DNA of 45,632 nucleotides from Bacillus_I endophytica_A (GCF_026790145.1 NZ_JALAMS010000045.1:1-45632), one strand, 5' to 3'; positions 7,062 through 15,848 are shown, counted from the first letter of the stretch. The notes: generated by a model from the letters alone, not told the origin. Numbers and translations are program-made.

Positions 7062-8504
7062 TTATCCACTAGATTGAATACTTTTTAGCGCCTCCGCAAA
7101 TCTTGTAATGCCTTCCTTGATTGAGCCTAAATCTCCGCGTCCGAAAGTAAAACGTACACAGTTTTCTTCTGACCCTAAAATACGTCCTGGCACAAAAGCT
7201 ATTCTTCTTTTCATAGCTGCTTTAAGCAATAAATCTTCTTTAATGGGAAAGTTGAATCTACACCATAAATGGATCCCACCTTCAGGAACAAGAAATTGAA
7301 CTTGATTACCTAACTGATTGTTAAGACTTGAGACGATTTCATCTCTTCGATTCTTCAATTCTCCTCGAAGCATTACAATATGATCGTGAAAATAGTATGA
7401 ATCTAAAAATTCATTTGCAATCCATTGTGGAAAAACACTATGTCCAAAATCTACTTGTTGCTTAGCATCTGCTAGTCTTTGAATTACTTGTGGAGGACCG
7501 ATTACCCAACCAATCCGTAACCCTGAGGCCGCAATTTTTGATAAAGAACTAATATACAAAACAGTTCCATTTTCATCCATTGATTTTAAGGTGGAATTCA
7601 CTTTTCCGTTATAGGACGTTAAACTATACGGATCATCTTCAATAATCGGAATGCCGAATTCAGAAGAAAGCTCCAACATCTTTTTCCGACGTTCTAAAGA
7701 AAGAACGACTCCTGTAGGATTTTGATAGTCAGGATTTAAGAAAATCATTCGAATGCGATGCTTCTTATGTAACGCAATAATCTCATCTGGATCTACTCCA
7801 TGTTGATCGACTTGTAAACGGAAAGTTCTAATCCCAGCAGATTGAAAAATAGGTAAGGAAAAACAGTAAGATGGATCCTCAATTGCTACTGCATCTCCAG
7901 GTTTAAGCAAACATTGAACAATAAGATGTAATGCCTGCTGAGCTCCTGATGTAATCAAAATAGAAGATGGATCTGTATATATTTTTTTATACTTTTTCAC
8001 ATGTGAAGAAATAGTTTCTCTTAATTGCTCATTTCCTTGAGGATGATCATACCCTAGATTTAAAAAAGGCGGTTGTTGAGCAATAATATGCTGAAATTCT
8101 CTATGAGGAAATAAACGAGAAGAAAGTTCCCCACTCGCTAAGTTAATATGGTTCTCTTTTTGTGTCTCAGTTCGAATATGCTGAACTAAAGGCAGATTCG
8201 GTAGGAAAGAACCGTCTTCTACATATCTCCCCCAATTTGGGATGCGCTTATGCGATAATCCCCATATATCTGTACTAACTCGTGTCCCACTTCCTTTTTT
8301 TCTCTCTACTATCCCAAGCGACTGCAATTCCTCATACGCAGCAACAACTGTACTTCGGTTTACTTCAAGCTCAGCAGCTAGAGTGCGTTCTGAGGGTAAT
8401 AGACTATCTGCTGGGAATGTGCCTGAAGAAATGCCTTCTTCAATATAAGATGCAATTTGTTTATAAATCGGTTTTTTATCTGTTCGATTTGGTTTCCAGT
8501 TCAT
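7062..8504 (-). CDS. MocR-family regulator (GntR helix-turn-helix plus aminotransferase fold)
   Basis: A 480-aa chimeric regulator. Residues 1-75 form a GntR winged helix-turn-helix (LPSERTLAAELEVNRSTVVA). Residues 110-480 form a class I aminotransferase fold that should bind pyridoxal phosphate: NPDYQNPTG (257-265), Asp290 and the Schiff-base Lys323 in SSLSKIAASGLR. Such proteins sense PLP or PLP adducts of amino compounds (PdxR, GabR). No obvious target gene is adjacent: the DUF3147/marR pair upstream is in the same direction with its own promoter. It is preceded by an AAGGAGAG ribosome site. Confidence 0.88.
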   Translation of the reverse strand: MNWKPNRTDKKPIYKQIASYIEEGISSGTFPADSLLPSERTLAAELEVNRSTVVAAYEELQSLGIVERKKGSGTRVSTDIWGLSHKRIPNWGRYVEDGSFLPNLPLVQHIRTETQKENHINLASGELSSRLFPHREFQHIIAQQPPFLNLGYDHPQGNEQLRETISSHVKKYKKIYTDPSSILITSGAQQALHLIVQCLLKPGDAVAIEDPSYCFSLPIFQSAGIRTFRLQVDQHGVDPDEIIALHKKHRIRMIFLNPDYQNPTGVVLSLERRKKMLELSSEFGIPIIEDDPYSLTSYNGKVNSTLKSMDENGTVLYISSLSKIAASGLRIGWVIGPPQVIQRLADAKQQVDFGHSVFPQWIANEFLDSYYFHDHIVMLRGELKNRRDEIVSSLNNQLGNQVQFLVPEGGIHLWCRFNFPIKEDLLLKAAMKRRIAFVPGRILGSEENCVRFTFGRGDLGSIKEGITRFAEALKSIQSSG

Positions 8505-8585
8505 ATAAAATACTCTCCTTGCTCATTCACTTGTATCATTCTCAAAAAGAGAAGACGATTAACCCAATTTATCTATTTACATCAA

Positions 8586-8924
8586 TTAAAAAATCTTCTT
8601 TATAATAATCTCTTGTAGAAGTAAGAAGAGGCTCCATCCTCCAACACCTAACATTACCGATACTATCAAAGGGAAGGAAGATTTGAGTAAAATAGCTACG
8701 ATAATGAGAAGAACGGCTGTTGCTGGAAAACCCCAGATGACTCCTAAAGCAAATTTACTGAGTTCTGTTGTGGTTTCTCCCTGAATAGAAAGCCAAAATA
8801 AACTTAATAAACTTACTAATGGCAAAGCCGCTACAATTCCACCATACTTAGGCGAAATTTGAGCAACTCCTGAAACAATTCCGATAATGAGTGCTGAGAC
8901 TAATACTTTAAGAATTAAAAACAT
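8586..8924 (-). CDS. DUF3147-family small membrane protein
   Basis: A 112-aa integral membrane protein with about four hydrophobic helices and a conserved-looking ISPKYGGIVAALPL segment, as in the DUF3147 family. Its function is unknown. The start codon overlaps the end of the upstream marR-like gene (stop at 8915) by 10 bases, so the two are translationally coupled and the regulator probably controls this gene. Confidence 0.75.
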   Translation of the reverse strand: MFLILKVLVSALIIGIVSGVAQISPKYGGIVAALPLVSLLSLFWLSIQGETTTELSKFALGVIWGFPATAVLLIIVAILLKSSFPLIVSVMLGVGGWSLFLLLQEIIIKKIF

Positions 8925-9337
8925 TTTTTAGCTTCCTCACTAAGCAGAGAAAAAGCTTTTTCAATAGCTTTAACTTCAGCCTCTTCCATACTTTCTAATA
9001 GTTTCTTCAATTTCTCCGTATCTAATCGAGTATGTCTATATAGAATATCGGTTCCTTTCTCTGTTAACACGACAAGCACTTTTCTTTCGTCTTTTGGGCT
9101 TCTTTGTTTAGAAACAAGTTCTTTTGCAATAAGTCTTTTAATATGTTCAGAAGCGGTATTGTGGGAGACTTGCAAGTATGTGGCTAAATCCCCTATCGTT
9201 GTTTCAGATTTCTTTTCGATGCGTTGGAGAATACGTATTGCTTGATGGGAGATATTCTCTTGATGAACATAGTGTAAATGATGATAAATATCTGTCCAAT
9301 TCTCATTTATATGAGTGATAGCTTTTTCAATAGTCAT
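8915..9337 (-). CDS. MarR-family transcriptional regulator
   Basis: A 140-aa winged helix-turn-helix repressor. The recognition region runs TTIGDLATYLQVSHNTASEHIKRL (about 46-69), and the wing has the conserved DERKVLVVLTEKG. It overlaps and probably controls the downstream DUF3147 gene. Upstream, at 9376-9388, the palindrome ACGAT-ATA-ATCGT lies between possible -35 and -10 elements and may be its own operator. The ligand is unknown. Confidence 0.85.
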   Translation of the reverse strand: MTIEKAITHINENWTDIYHHLHYVHQENISHQAIRILQRIEKKSETTIGDLATYLQVSHNTASEHIKRLIAKELVSKQRSPKDERKVLVVLTEKGTDILYRHTRLDTEKLKKLLESMEEAEVKAIEKAFSLLSEEAKKCF

Positions 9338-9375
9338 CAGTTCAGTTTTTCTCCTTTTTATTTTTATCTTAACAT

Positions 9376-9388
9376 ACGATATAATCGT
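9376..9388 (-). promoter_or_regulatory. Candidate MarR operator
   Basis: A 13-bp palindrome, ACGATATAATCGT (5-bp arms, 3-bp centre), lies about 40 bp upstream of the marR-like start, between a weak -35 (TTAAAA) and -10 (TAAGAT) on the minus strand. Confidence 0.45.
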
Positions 9389-9480
9389 TTTAAAAGATGC
9401 TTTTTTAATAATATAAAATAATGTTCTTGTATACTAGACCTTTGTGAGTTGGAGAGAATCTAGGAAAACTCCTTAATTAT

Positions 9481-9516
9481 AGAAAAAACAGCCTCTTTGA
9501 AAAGGCTGTTTTTTCT
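9481..9516 (-). terminator. Intrinsic terminator of the fetAB operon
   Basis: A 13-bp stem (9481-9493 with 9504-9516) with flanking A/T runs lies just past the fetB stop at 9535. Confidence 0.88.
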
Positions 9517-9534
9517 ATAGCAATATATAAAGTT

Positions 9535-10284
9535 TTATTTCTCTTTTAATTGCTGATATGAAGTAAATAAGCTTGGATAAATAAGAAAACTAAGCATAAC
9601 GCATGTCAGCGTAGCAGAAGCCAGCATCGTAAATACGATTAACAACTGAAAACGGACAGCTTGGACAGGATCAGCTCCAGCGAGAATTTGTCCTGTCATC
9701 ATGCCTGGTAGTTGAACAAGGCCAATGGTTTTTTGGCTTTCCAAAGTCGGAATCATACTTGCTTTCATACTTGCTTTTAAAATGTGAGAAATTGCTTGTC
9801 TTGTTGATCCGCCAAGCGATAAAATAAGCAAAACTTCTTCTTTCCGAATTTCTACTTCTGAAGCTAGACGGTTTAGAAATAAGCTAGCGAGAACCATAGA
9901 GTTTCCGATAATCATTCCACTGATTGGAATCATGTACTTTGGTGTTGGAGGAATAATGCCTAATAAAAGAAGCAAACCTTGTGTTATGCCTTCTACAACA
10001 ATAAGTGTAAGCAGAACTTTCCAAAACACGCCTTGCTTCTTCTCCTTTTTTTTCACTACATTTTGAGCCGCTACTAATATCATGCACAAAATCATAATGA
10101 TCGTAAAAAAAGGATTATTTAGGTTGAAAATGAATGTTAGGAGATACCCAATAAAAAGTAGCTGAATGCTTGCTCGAATTGCCGCGATCATAATGTCTTT
10201 TTCAATGCCGATTTTAAAGGATTTTGATAGAAATAGAGCAATAAATACAAAAACAATCGTAAATAAAAGTACTATAAAGTCCAT
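9535..10284 (-). CDS. fetB: FetB-type ABC transporter permease (UPF0014)
   Basis: A 249-aa permease with about seven membrane helices. The UPF0014/FetB hallmarks are GMIIGNSMVLASLFLNRL, SLGGSTRQAI and LPGMMTGQILAGADPVQAVR. In E. coli, FetAB exports iron and protects against oxidative stress. It overlaps the ATPase gene by 13 bases, so the two form one operon. The exact metal in this organism is unproven. Confidence 0.85.
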   Translation of the reverse strand: MDFIVLLFTIVFVFIALFLSKSFKIGIEKDIMIAAIRASIQLLFIGYLLTFIFNLNNPFFTIIMILCMILVAAQNVVKKKEKKQGVFWKVLLTLIVVEGITQGLLLLLGIIPPTPKYMIPISGMIIGNSMVLASLFLNRLASEVEIRKEEVLLILSLGGSTRQAISHILKASMKASMIPTLESQKTIGLVQLPGMMTGQILAGADPVQAVRFQLLIVFTMLASATLTCVMLSFLIYPSLFTSYQQLKEK

Positions 10285-11015
10285 GCTGCTTCTCCCATTA
10301 AAAATTGCTTTGTTCGTTCATGTGTAGGAGCGGTGAAAAAATCTTGAACAGAAGCTCTTTCAACTACACGTCCATCTTCAATCAACCAAACTAAATCTCC
10401 TACTCTTCTTGCTTGCTCAAGGTCATGAGTAACCCAAACAATCGTTTTGTTTTCTTCTTTATTCAAACGCAACACAAGATCCTCTACTTCATGTGTTGAA
10501 AGAGGATCAAGAGCAGCTGTGATTTCATCTAAAAGAAGGACTGAACTATTATTAGCAAGCGTTCGTGCTAACGACAATTTTTGCTTCTGCCCTCCTGATA
10601 GACTTCTAGCCTCTTGTTGTAAAAGAGTTTTAGGGAGACCTGTAAAAGCTATCAATTGTTCAATGCTGTATGTCTGTTTCTTATGAAGTTTATATGTAAG
10701 CAAAAGATTATCCTCGACAGTACCATCTAAAACAGGCGCATTTTGAAATGCAATGCCTACATGCTGTCGCAACTTACTTATGTTCCACTCCCGCACCTCC
10801 TTCCCTTCTACGACAATTTCTCCTTCATTAGGAGAAATGAGAAGATTACAAAGAGAAAGAAGCGTACTTTTTCCTGATCCAGATGGACCAACAAAAACGA
10901 CAACGGAATTTCGCTGAATGGCACCAGAAATGCCGTGAAGCACAGGCTTCGTTTCCCCATTCTGGATAAAATGTTTACTAACAGATTTAAATTCAATAAC
11001 AGGTGACTGAATCAT
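10272..11015 (-). CDS. fetA: FetA-type ABC transporter ATP-binding protein
   Basis: A 247-aa ABC ATPase: Walker A GPSGSGKST, Q-loop at GIAFQNAP, signature LSGGQKQKL, Walker B VLLLDEITAALD and the switch His in VTHDLEQ. It pairs with the overlapping downstream permease of the FetB/UPF0014 type as a putative iron exporter. A dyad at 11054-11077 lies upstream. The fetA assignment rests on this gene pairing. Confidence 0.85.
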   Translation of the reverse strand: MIQSPVIEFKSVSKHFIQNGETKPVLHGISGAIQRNSVVVFVGPSGSGKSTLLSLCNLLISPNEGEIVVEGKEVREWNISKLRQHVGIAFQNAPVLDGTVEDNLLLTYKLHKKQTYSIEQLIAFTGLPKTLLQQEARSLSGGQKQKLSLARTLANNSSVLLLDEITAALDPLSTHEVEDLVLRLNKEENKTIVWVTHDLEQARRVGDLVWLIEDGRVVERASVQDFFTAPTHERTKQFLMGEAAWTL

Positions 11016-11053
11016 GGGTTTTACACCTTTCTTCTCTTTTTATATGTATGTTT

Positions 11054-11077
11054 TTCATACTTTGCTTTTCGTATGAA
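11054..11077 (-). promoter_or_regulatory. Inverted repeat upstream of fetAB
   Basis: TTCATAC (11054-11060) and GTATGAA (11071-11077) form a dyad with a 10-bp spacer, about 40 bp before the fetA start. A further GTATG half-site lies just downstream at 11046-11050. It may bind a regulator; none is recognised. Confidence 0.4.
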
Positions 11078-11351
11078 TCCTAGTAAATTTTATCATTTAT
11101 TAAACCTTATGGATAACCCAAAATATAAGAAAAGTTCATTAAAAAAAGATGCTAGTACAATTTCCCGTCACTAAGTGTTAACTAAATGTAAAAGAGGCCT
11201 TTATCATTAAGGCCTCTTGTGCATGTTTTCTTTCTACTCTTTTCTTGATCATTCTCTATTCTTTTACAAGTAGCTTCTGTTTTTATTACATATTTATTTT
11301 GATAAACATCATATGTCTAACGATTATTTCTTGCGTACAAAAGAGGCAATA
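11078..11351. other. Gap between fetAB promoter region and the secreted protein gene
   Basis: No gene is seen here. The only clear element is the terminator at 11188-11218; the remainder is AT-rich. Confidence 0.6.
11188..11218 (-). terminator. Intrinsic terminator, minus strand
   Basis: A 10-bp stem, AAGAGGCCTT (11192-11201) with AAGGCCTCTT (11209-11218), is followed on the minus strand by a T-run. It probably serves the gene at 11352-11912, although it lies about 130 bp past its stop. Confidence 0.65.
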
Positions 11352-11912
11352 CTAGGGTAAATCTTCAACTACACGCCCATCTTTATAAATATGATACCAT
11401 CCAATTGTACCTGTTCCACCTTCATCTATCCAGTCCTTATTGGCTGCTTTAAATCTGTAATAAGACTGCTTTTTAGAGTCTTTTAGTAGTCTACCAGTGC
11501 CTCCAAATATAATATTGCTCCCTAATTCCTTCTGCCCTAATGCGATGGCATCATCGACGGTAAACTGCTGTCTTTCCACCTTATTCTGATCTAAAGCAGC
11601 CCATGTTGCAGGTCCTACAATTCCATCTGAAGATAGATTATGATCCGCTTGAAACTGTTTTACTATACTTTGAGTTTTCGGGCCAAAAATCCCATCAATC
11701 CCTGTATTATACTTCACATCTGTAAGACTTTGTTGCAGGATTCGTACATAATTAGAGTGAGAACCAAGACGCAAAGTCGGTCGTGTTTCAGCTTTTGTTG
11801 CAATTTTTTGAGAATCAGCTTTAACTACTGCATGATTAGGCAATACTCCCATTGTTAAAGGTGTTGTGACAAGCATGAAAGTTGGAATAACAGCTAGCAA
11901 TTTCTTCTTCAT
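11352..11912 (-). CDS. Secreted peptidoglycan-binding-domain protein
   Basis: A 186-aa exported protein. The signal peptide is MKKKLLAVIPTFMLVTTP with cleavage expected near residue 32 (VVKADS). Residues 47-108 are a peptidoglycan-binding domain type 1 (LRLGSHSNYVRILQQSL, then GIDGIFGPKTQSIVKQFQ and DGIVGPATWAAL). Residues 115-186 are a separate tail ending in GWYHIYKDGRVVEDLP, with no hydrolase motif I recognise. A cell-wall-bound role is likely. The ribosome site is GGGGG upstream of ATG 11912. Confidence 0.82.
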   Translation of the reverse strand: MKKKLLAVIPTFMLVTTPLTMGVLPNHAVVKADSQKIATKAETRPTLRLGSHSNYVRILQQSLTDVKYNTGIDGIFGPKTQSIVKQFQADHNLSSDGIVGPATWAALDQNKVERQQFTVDDAIALGQKELGSNIIFGGTGRLLKDSKKQSYYRFKAANKDWIDEGGTGTIGWYHIYKDGRVVEDLP

Positions 11913-12352
11913 AATAACTAACCCCCATGTCTAATAATATGGTCCATTCATTTTTCTGGTGTTCTAAATCAATCAACTTGATCAGTTATTTAGAACGCGA
12001 TAAAAAACAGCTAAACAAACTACCCTTCCCCTGCCAGTAGTGGATCATTCGTCAATTAACTTACCTATATATAAACCTAACTATAAATTTCCTTCATTTA
12101 AAAGCCAGTAAAGGAAATTTATATAATAATTACAACGTTTATACTACAACTATTACATAAATAAAACAACAGTTTTTTTTCGAAAAATTAAAATTTTACA
12201 TTTTTTAAAATTATTCTCCAATATATTCTCTTTATCCTATATGAGTTATTTCCCATAAGAATGCTCTTTCCTGACGTTGTTTAAATAACTTCTTTGTGAG
12301 TTCGATCTACCTCATTGATTTAAAATTTATCTTTTTTAGGAAAAGTTACGCA
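11913..12352. other. AT-rich gene-free stretch with a dyad
   Basis: No convincing gene is seen. An inverted repeat GTTCTAAAT (11961-11969) and ATTTAGAAC (11988-11996) lies 50-85 bp upstream of the secreted-protein start and may be a regulatory site. The rest is low-complexity AT-rich DNA. Confidence 0.5.
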
Positions 12353-12448
12353 ATGCATACACCTAATCAAAAGGAGAACAATAAACTAGAGGTTAACTTT
12401 ATGACGGAAGATTTTATCCCAGAACCTACTAAATGCTGCTCCTGCTAA
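12353..12448 (+). CDS. Tiny cysteine-tailed peptide frame, 31 or 14 aa
   Basis: An in-frame stretch from ATG 12353 gives 31 residues. A better placed start is ATG 12401, eight bases after a GAGG ribosome site, giving MTEDFIPEPTKCCSC. Three of the last four residues are Cys. A short stem-loop (12501-12522) follows, and a membrane-protein gene starts at 12623. It could be a leader peptide or a small metal- or thiol-related peptide, or chance. No family is recognised. Confidence 0.3.
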   Translation: MHTPNQKENNKLEVNFMTEDFIPEPTKCCSC

Positions 12449-12500
12449 TCACTGTTGGTTACGTTGATTAGTACGTTGCTGCGTTGAATGCCTAATCTAC

Positions 12501-12522
12501 GCTCTAAACAATTCTTTAGAGC
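12501..12522 (+). other. Small stem-loop between the tiny frame and the VTT-domain gene
   Basis: GCTCTAAA (12501-12508) pairs with TTTAGAGC (12515-12522) around a 6-base loop. There is no T-run, so it is not a standard terminator; it could be part of a 5' leader. Confidence 0.35.
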
Positions 12523-12622
12523 AGTGTCCAAGTGTCATTGTTTCTGGTCTTAAATTTAAACCCATAAGAAAATCTTCATTTATTTAACTTGAAGATAACA
12601 AGTATTGTTAGGTGTGAAACAG

Positions 12623-13294
12623 ATGTATAAAAAATTATTAGGGTTCTTCGGATTGATGTTTTCTATTACAGTAATGTTGTTAGAAAAGGATACTTTGTTA
12701 GACATAATAAAAGAAGGCACAGTGATGTCTATAATCCTCAGTATTTTATTTATAGCTATTGTTTCTCACTTTCCCATTATTCCTTTCTTTTTAGCTGTTG
12801 GTATTATGGGGGCCATCTTCGGTCTTCTGAAAGGAACTTTAATTTCGTTAATAGGCGTTATGATAGGTATCTTGGCTGTTTTCTTTCTTACAAGATACAG
12901 CTTTCGAGATTTGATAAGCAAAAAAGTAAAGAATTCTCCTACAACACGCAAATATGAAGACTATTTTGCTAAAAATACTTTTACATCCATCCTGTTTTTC
13001 GGAGGGATACTCCCTCTTCTTCCTTCATTACTTACAAGTAGTTTATGTGGTTTGAGTAGTGTACGATGGACTGTTTTTTTTCTTGCCTCACTAGTCGGTC
13101 AAATTCCAAGAGTTTTCGTTATCACAACAGCAGGTGTTTATTTTCCTACTAACAAGCTAATGTCATTAAGCATATATATAGGCTATATTGCCGCTACTTT
13201 ATTAATGAGCTTTCGAAAGTTTCCAAATTTATTTAGAATAACAAAGGGAACAGACAGAGGAATAATGAAGAGAATAAATAAACGTATCAAATAA
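12623..13294 (+). CDS. TVP38/DedA-like (VTT domain) membrane protein
   Basis: A 223-aa multi-pass membrane protein of the SNARE-associated/VTT superfamily. Supporting segments are PFFLAVGIMGAIFG with its re-entrant character, GVMIGILAVFFLTRY and GGILPLLPSLLTSSLCGLS. Relatives flip lipids such as undecaprenyl phosphate or phosphatidylethanolamine; the substrate here is unknown. ATG 12623 is chosen because AGGTG lies eight bases upstream; the in-frame TTG at 12605 has no ribosome site. It is a single gene with a terminator directly after. Confidence 0.72.
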   Translation: MYKKLLGFFGLMFSITVMLLEKDTLLDIIKEGTVMSIILSILFIAIVSHFPIIPFFLAVGIMGAIFGLLKGTLISLIGVMIGILAVFFLTRYSFRDLISKKVKNSPTTRKYEDYFAKNTFTSILFFGGILPLLPSLLTSSLCGLSSVRWTVFFLASLVGQIPRVFVITTAGVYFPTNKLMSLSIYIGYIAATLLMSFRKFPNLFRITKGTDRGIMKRINKRIK

Positions 13295-13332
13295 ACCAAG
13301 AATGTATACGAACTCATCCTTGGTTTATTTTT
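13292..13332. terminator. Terminator between convergent genes
   Basis: TAAACCAAG (13292-13300) pairs with CTTGGTTTA (13319-13327), followed by TTTTT. It overlaps the stop of the VTT-domain gene and may also serve the convergent gene at 13367. Confidence 0.75.
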
Positions 13333-13366
13333 GCCAACTATTAAAATGATTACTTTGTCATCTTAT

Positions 13367-13927
13367 TTAAACACGCTGTCTTAACTTCAATATGAATTTC
13401 GTGAACCAATATGCAAGAAATACGATAACGAGATCTATAACATAAAAGTGAAAAGGAGTAATTCCTTTTTTTAATTCAATTATATTAAGTGTTCCTTCAA
13501 TAGGAGCAAGAATAAATGCGAATATAGCGCTTAACACCAATGTATAGAGAAGCAAGCTTTTCTTGTGATTTGTACAATACTGATAGAGAAGTAAGAATCC
13601 TATAGGGAGAACAGACGCAGTAATATTTATAGACTGAGGTAACAAAGGAGTTAAATAATAACCTCTAATAACATAACCGCTATTTGTTAATGCAAGCTCC
13701 GTATATGTCCATATTATATGTACTGTATAACCGAAGAAAAACACTTCAAAAATCCGTTTTCGATCAACCGTAAAGTACAATAAGATAAGCGGAATAATTA
13801 AAGAAGCAAGAACTAACCAAAATTGCCAATTTCCAAAATTTGTATACCTTTCCCAATAAGAAGAGAATAAAGAAGACATCTCTTGCCCTTTACTATAGAT
13901 TTTCTCCAAGTGCTGCTCACGATCCAT
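13367..13927 (-). CDS. Multi-pass membrane protein, CBO0543-like
   Basis: A 186-aa protein with a soluble N-terminus (MDREQHLEKIYSKGQEMSS) and five or six hydrophobic helices. By memory it resembles the CBO0543 family of Bacillus/Clostridium membrane proteins of unknown function, with WxxYTxxxLTNSGYVIRGYYLTPLLP-type features seen in pieces. I start at ATG 13927, which has a perfect AGGAGG eight bases upstream. An upstream in-frame start at 13990 would add a Lys/Cys-rich segment without a ribosome site. Confidence 0.6.
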   Translation of the reverse strand: MDREQHLEKIYSKGQEMSSLFSSYWERYTNFGNWQFWLVLASLIIPLILLYFTVDRKRIFEVFFFGYTVHIIWTYTELALTNSGYVIRGYYLTPLLPQSINITASVLPIGFLLLYQYCTNHKKSLLLYTLVLSAIFAFILAPIEGTLNIIELKKGITPFHFYVIDLVIVFLAYWFTKFILKLRQRV

Positions 13928-14050
13928 AAAAGAACCTCCTAGTGAAACGTTCTTTTTAGTCTTGTTACAACACTTCTTTTTTATACACAATCTTTCTTCT
14001 ACTTTTTATGTAAAAAAACATGAAGCAAAATAAAATTCTTCATTTGTATC

Positions 14051-14890
14051 TTATAACTTCTGTAAGAACCGAATAAACTTTTTCACACTTTGAGATCTTT
14101 GCTTTCCTTTTTTCACCACAAATTGAATTTGAACATCTTCTGAAAGCTCCTCAAACTGTACGATCTCCCTACTCAGACGAGAATGTGCTATATCTGCTGG
14201 AATAATGCTCATTCCGAGTCCATTAGAAATCCCTTGCAAGATCGATTCTAATGAATCAAATTCCATTAAAACTGGTTTAGTGAAATTATAGTTTTGAGAG
14301 AACTCCAATATTTTTTTTCTATATATACAATTTGGGTCACTATTTACGAGTAATGTTGGGGATGATTCCCTTTTATCATGTCCTTCACAAGACAGTAGAA
14401 CAACTTTTTCACGATCGCAATAAACTTCTTCAAATCGATCTTCATCGTTATCTCCACTGAAAAAAAGTCCATCAATTTCTCCATATAAAAGTTGCTCTTG
14501 CAGTATTTGTTTTGTATCTGTTTTAACTTTTACTTTTATATTTTTATTCTGTTTTAAGAAATCAGAGAGAAAATGAGGAATTTTAAAGGCAGAAATGGTT
14601 TGAGAAGCTCCAATTGTTAAAGAGCCCTCCCCTTTATCCTCATTCATTTTTATTTTTACTTCATCCATTAAAAAGAGAATTTTTTCAGTATACTCTAATA
14701 AAAGAACTCCTTCATCTGTTAATGTAACTCCTCTGTTTGTTCGATTTAATAATTTAGTATCTAGTTCTTCTTCTAAATGTTTTATCCTTCCACTAACATT
14801 TGGTTGAACATAGCCTAACATTGCTGCAGCTTTTGATATTGATTTCTGCTCTGCTACGTATTTAAAGATTTTTAAATCTTGGCTTTCCAA
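14051..14890 (-). CDS. LysR-family regulator, divergent from a short-chain dehydrogenase
   Basis: A LysR-type regulator of about 279 aa. The helix-turn-helix is KSISKAAAMLGYVQPNVSGR (near residues 16-35), followed by the effector-binding domain from about residue 90. I prefer TTG 14890 (MESQDLKIF, the normal family start): the upstream in-frame GTG 14902 overlaps the AAAGGAG ribosome site. It is divergent from the SDR gene at 15010, and the gap holds a perfect 17-bp palindrome, so it probably controls that gene. Confidence 0.85.
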   Translation of the reverse strand: MESQDLKIFKYVAEQKSISKAAAMLGYVQPNVSGRIKHLEEELDTKLLNRTNRGVTLTDEGVLLLEYTEKILFLMDEVKIKMNEDKGEGSLTIGASQTISAFKIPHFLSDFLKQNKNIKVKVKTDTKQILQEQLLYGEIDGLFFSGDNDEDRFEEVYCDREKVVLLSCEGHDKRESSPTLLVNSDPNCIYRKKILEFSQNYNFTKPVLMEFDSLESILQGISNGLGMSIIPADIAHSRLSREIVQFEELSEDVQIQFVVKKGKQRSQSVKKFIRFLQKL

Positions 14891-14910
14891 AGGTAAACTC
14901 ACTCCTTTGA

Positions 14911-14927
14911 TATCATTTAAAATGATA
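14911..14927. promoter_or_regulatory. 17-bp palindrome in the lysR/SDR intergenic region
   Basis: TATCATTTAAAATGATA has 8-bp perfect arms around one base and contains the ATCAT-N7-ATGAT pattern expected of a LysR-type site (T-N11-A). It lies next to the lysR ribosome site and about 85 bp upstream of the SDR start. Confidence 0.65.
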
Positions 14928-15009
14928 CTAGTCTTATTATTAACTATTATATCTTCTTTACATAATAAAGTTATAATAAATTACGATAAAGAGAAAGGAA
15001 GGATAAAAC

Positions 15010-15753
15010 ATGAGCGATTTTGAAAACAAAGTATATATTATCACTGGCGGAGGCACTGGTGTCGGAAGAGCAATTTCATTGAAATTAGCAGAAAAAGGCG
15101 CAAAAGTTGTTATCAATTATCGTAAATCAAAAAAAGAAGCAAGGGAAGTAACTGAGAAAATTACAGAGTATGGAGGGATCGCTCTTTCTTTTAAAGCAGA
15201 TGTTGCAATAGAAAAGGAAGTTCGTGAAATGATTTCACAAACTATAAAGGAATTTGGGAGAATAGATGGATTAGTGAATAATGCTAGCATTACTGCTCAA
15301 ATTGCTATGAATGATTTAGAATCTGCCACAGATGAAATATGGGATTCCTTGTACGATGTAAATGTAAAAGGAATGTTTCATTGTATAAAAGCCGTTGTTC
15401 CCTTTATGAAGAAACAAGGATCAGGCGCTATAGTGAATTTAGGAAGCGTAGCTGGAACAACTGGAATTGGTTCTTCTATCCCCTATGCAGCAACAAAAGC
15501 AGCTATTCATAACATGACAAGATCCCTTGCAATTGCTCTTTCCCCTCATATTCGAGTAAACTGCATATCTCCAGGTGCTATAGAAACAAGATGGTGGTCT
15601 GGCAATAAAGATAAGATGTATGAGCTTGCTGGAAATCTCCCCCTTGAACGTATTTCATCACCAGAAGATATTGCAGATGCTGTTCTTTTTCAACTTACAC
15701 AAGGGTCTGTTACAGGGCAAGTATTTACGATTGATAATGGTCAAACTCTTTAG
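15010..15753 (+). CDS. Short-chain dehydrogenase/reductase
   Basis: A 247-aa classical SDR oxidoreductase of the FabG-like group. The cofactor motif is TGGGTGVG (12-19), the structural motif NNAS, the catalytic Ser in NLGSVAG and the pair YAATK (Tyr-x-x-x-Lys), with the usual SPGAIET segment after it. Cofactor preference may be NADP(H), judged by the basic NYRKSKKEA after strand 2 (inference). The ribosome site AAAGGAAGG is well placed. It is probably controlled by the divergent LysR regulator; the substrate is unknown. Confidence 0.87.
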   Translation: MSDFENKVYIITGGGTGVGRAISLKLAEKGAKVVINYRKSKKEAREVTEKITEYGGIALSFKADVAIEKEVREMISQTIKEFGRIDGLVNNASITAQIAMNDLESATDEIWDSLYDVNVKGMFHCIKAVVPFMKKQGSGAIVNLGSVAGTTGIGSSIPYAATKAAIHNMTRSLAIALSPHIRVNCISPGAIETRWWSGNKDKMYELAGNLPLERISSPEDIADAVLFQLTQGSVTGQVFTIDNGQTL

Positions 15754-15848
15754 TTCTAGGTGATATTTATTTCTATATTTTTTATATTTCTTTTAGAACA
15801 ACATTTATTTAGATAATATTTTTGCTTTATAACCCATTTTCCTATATA

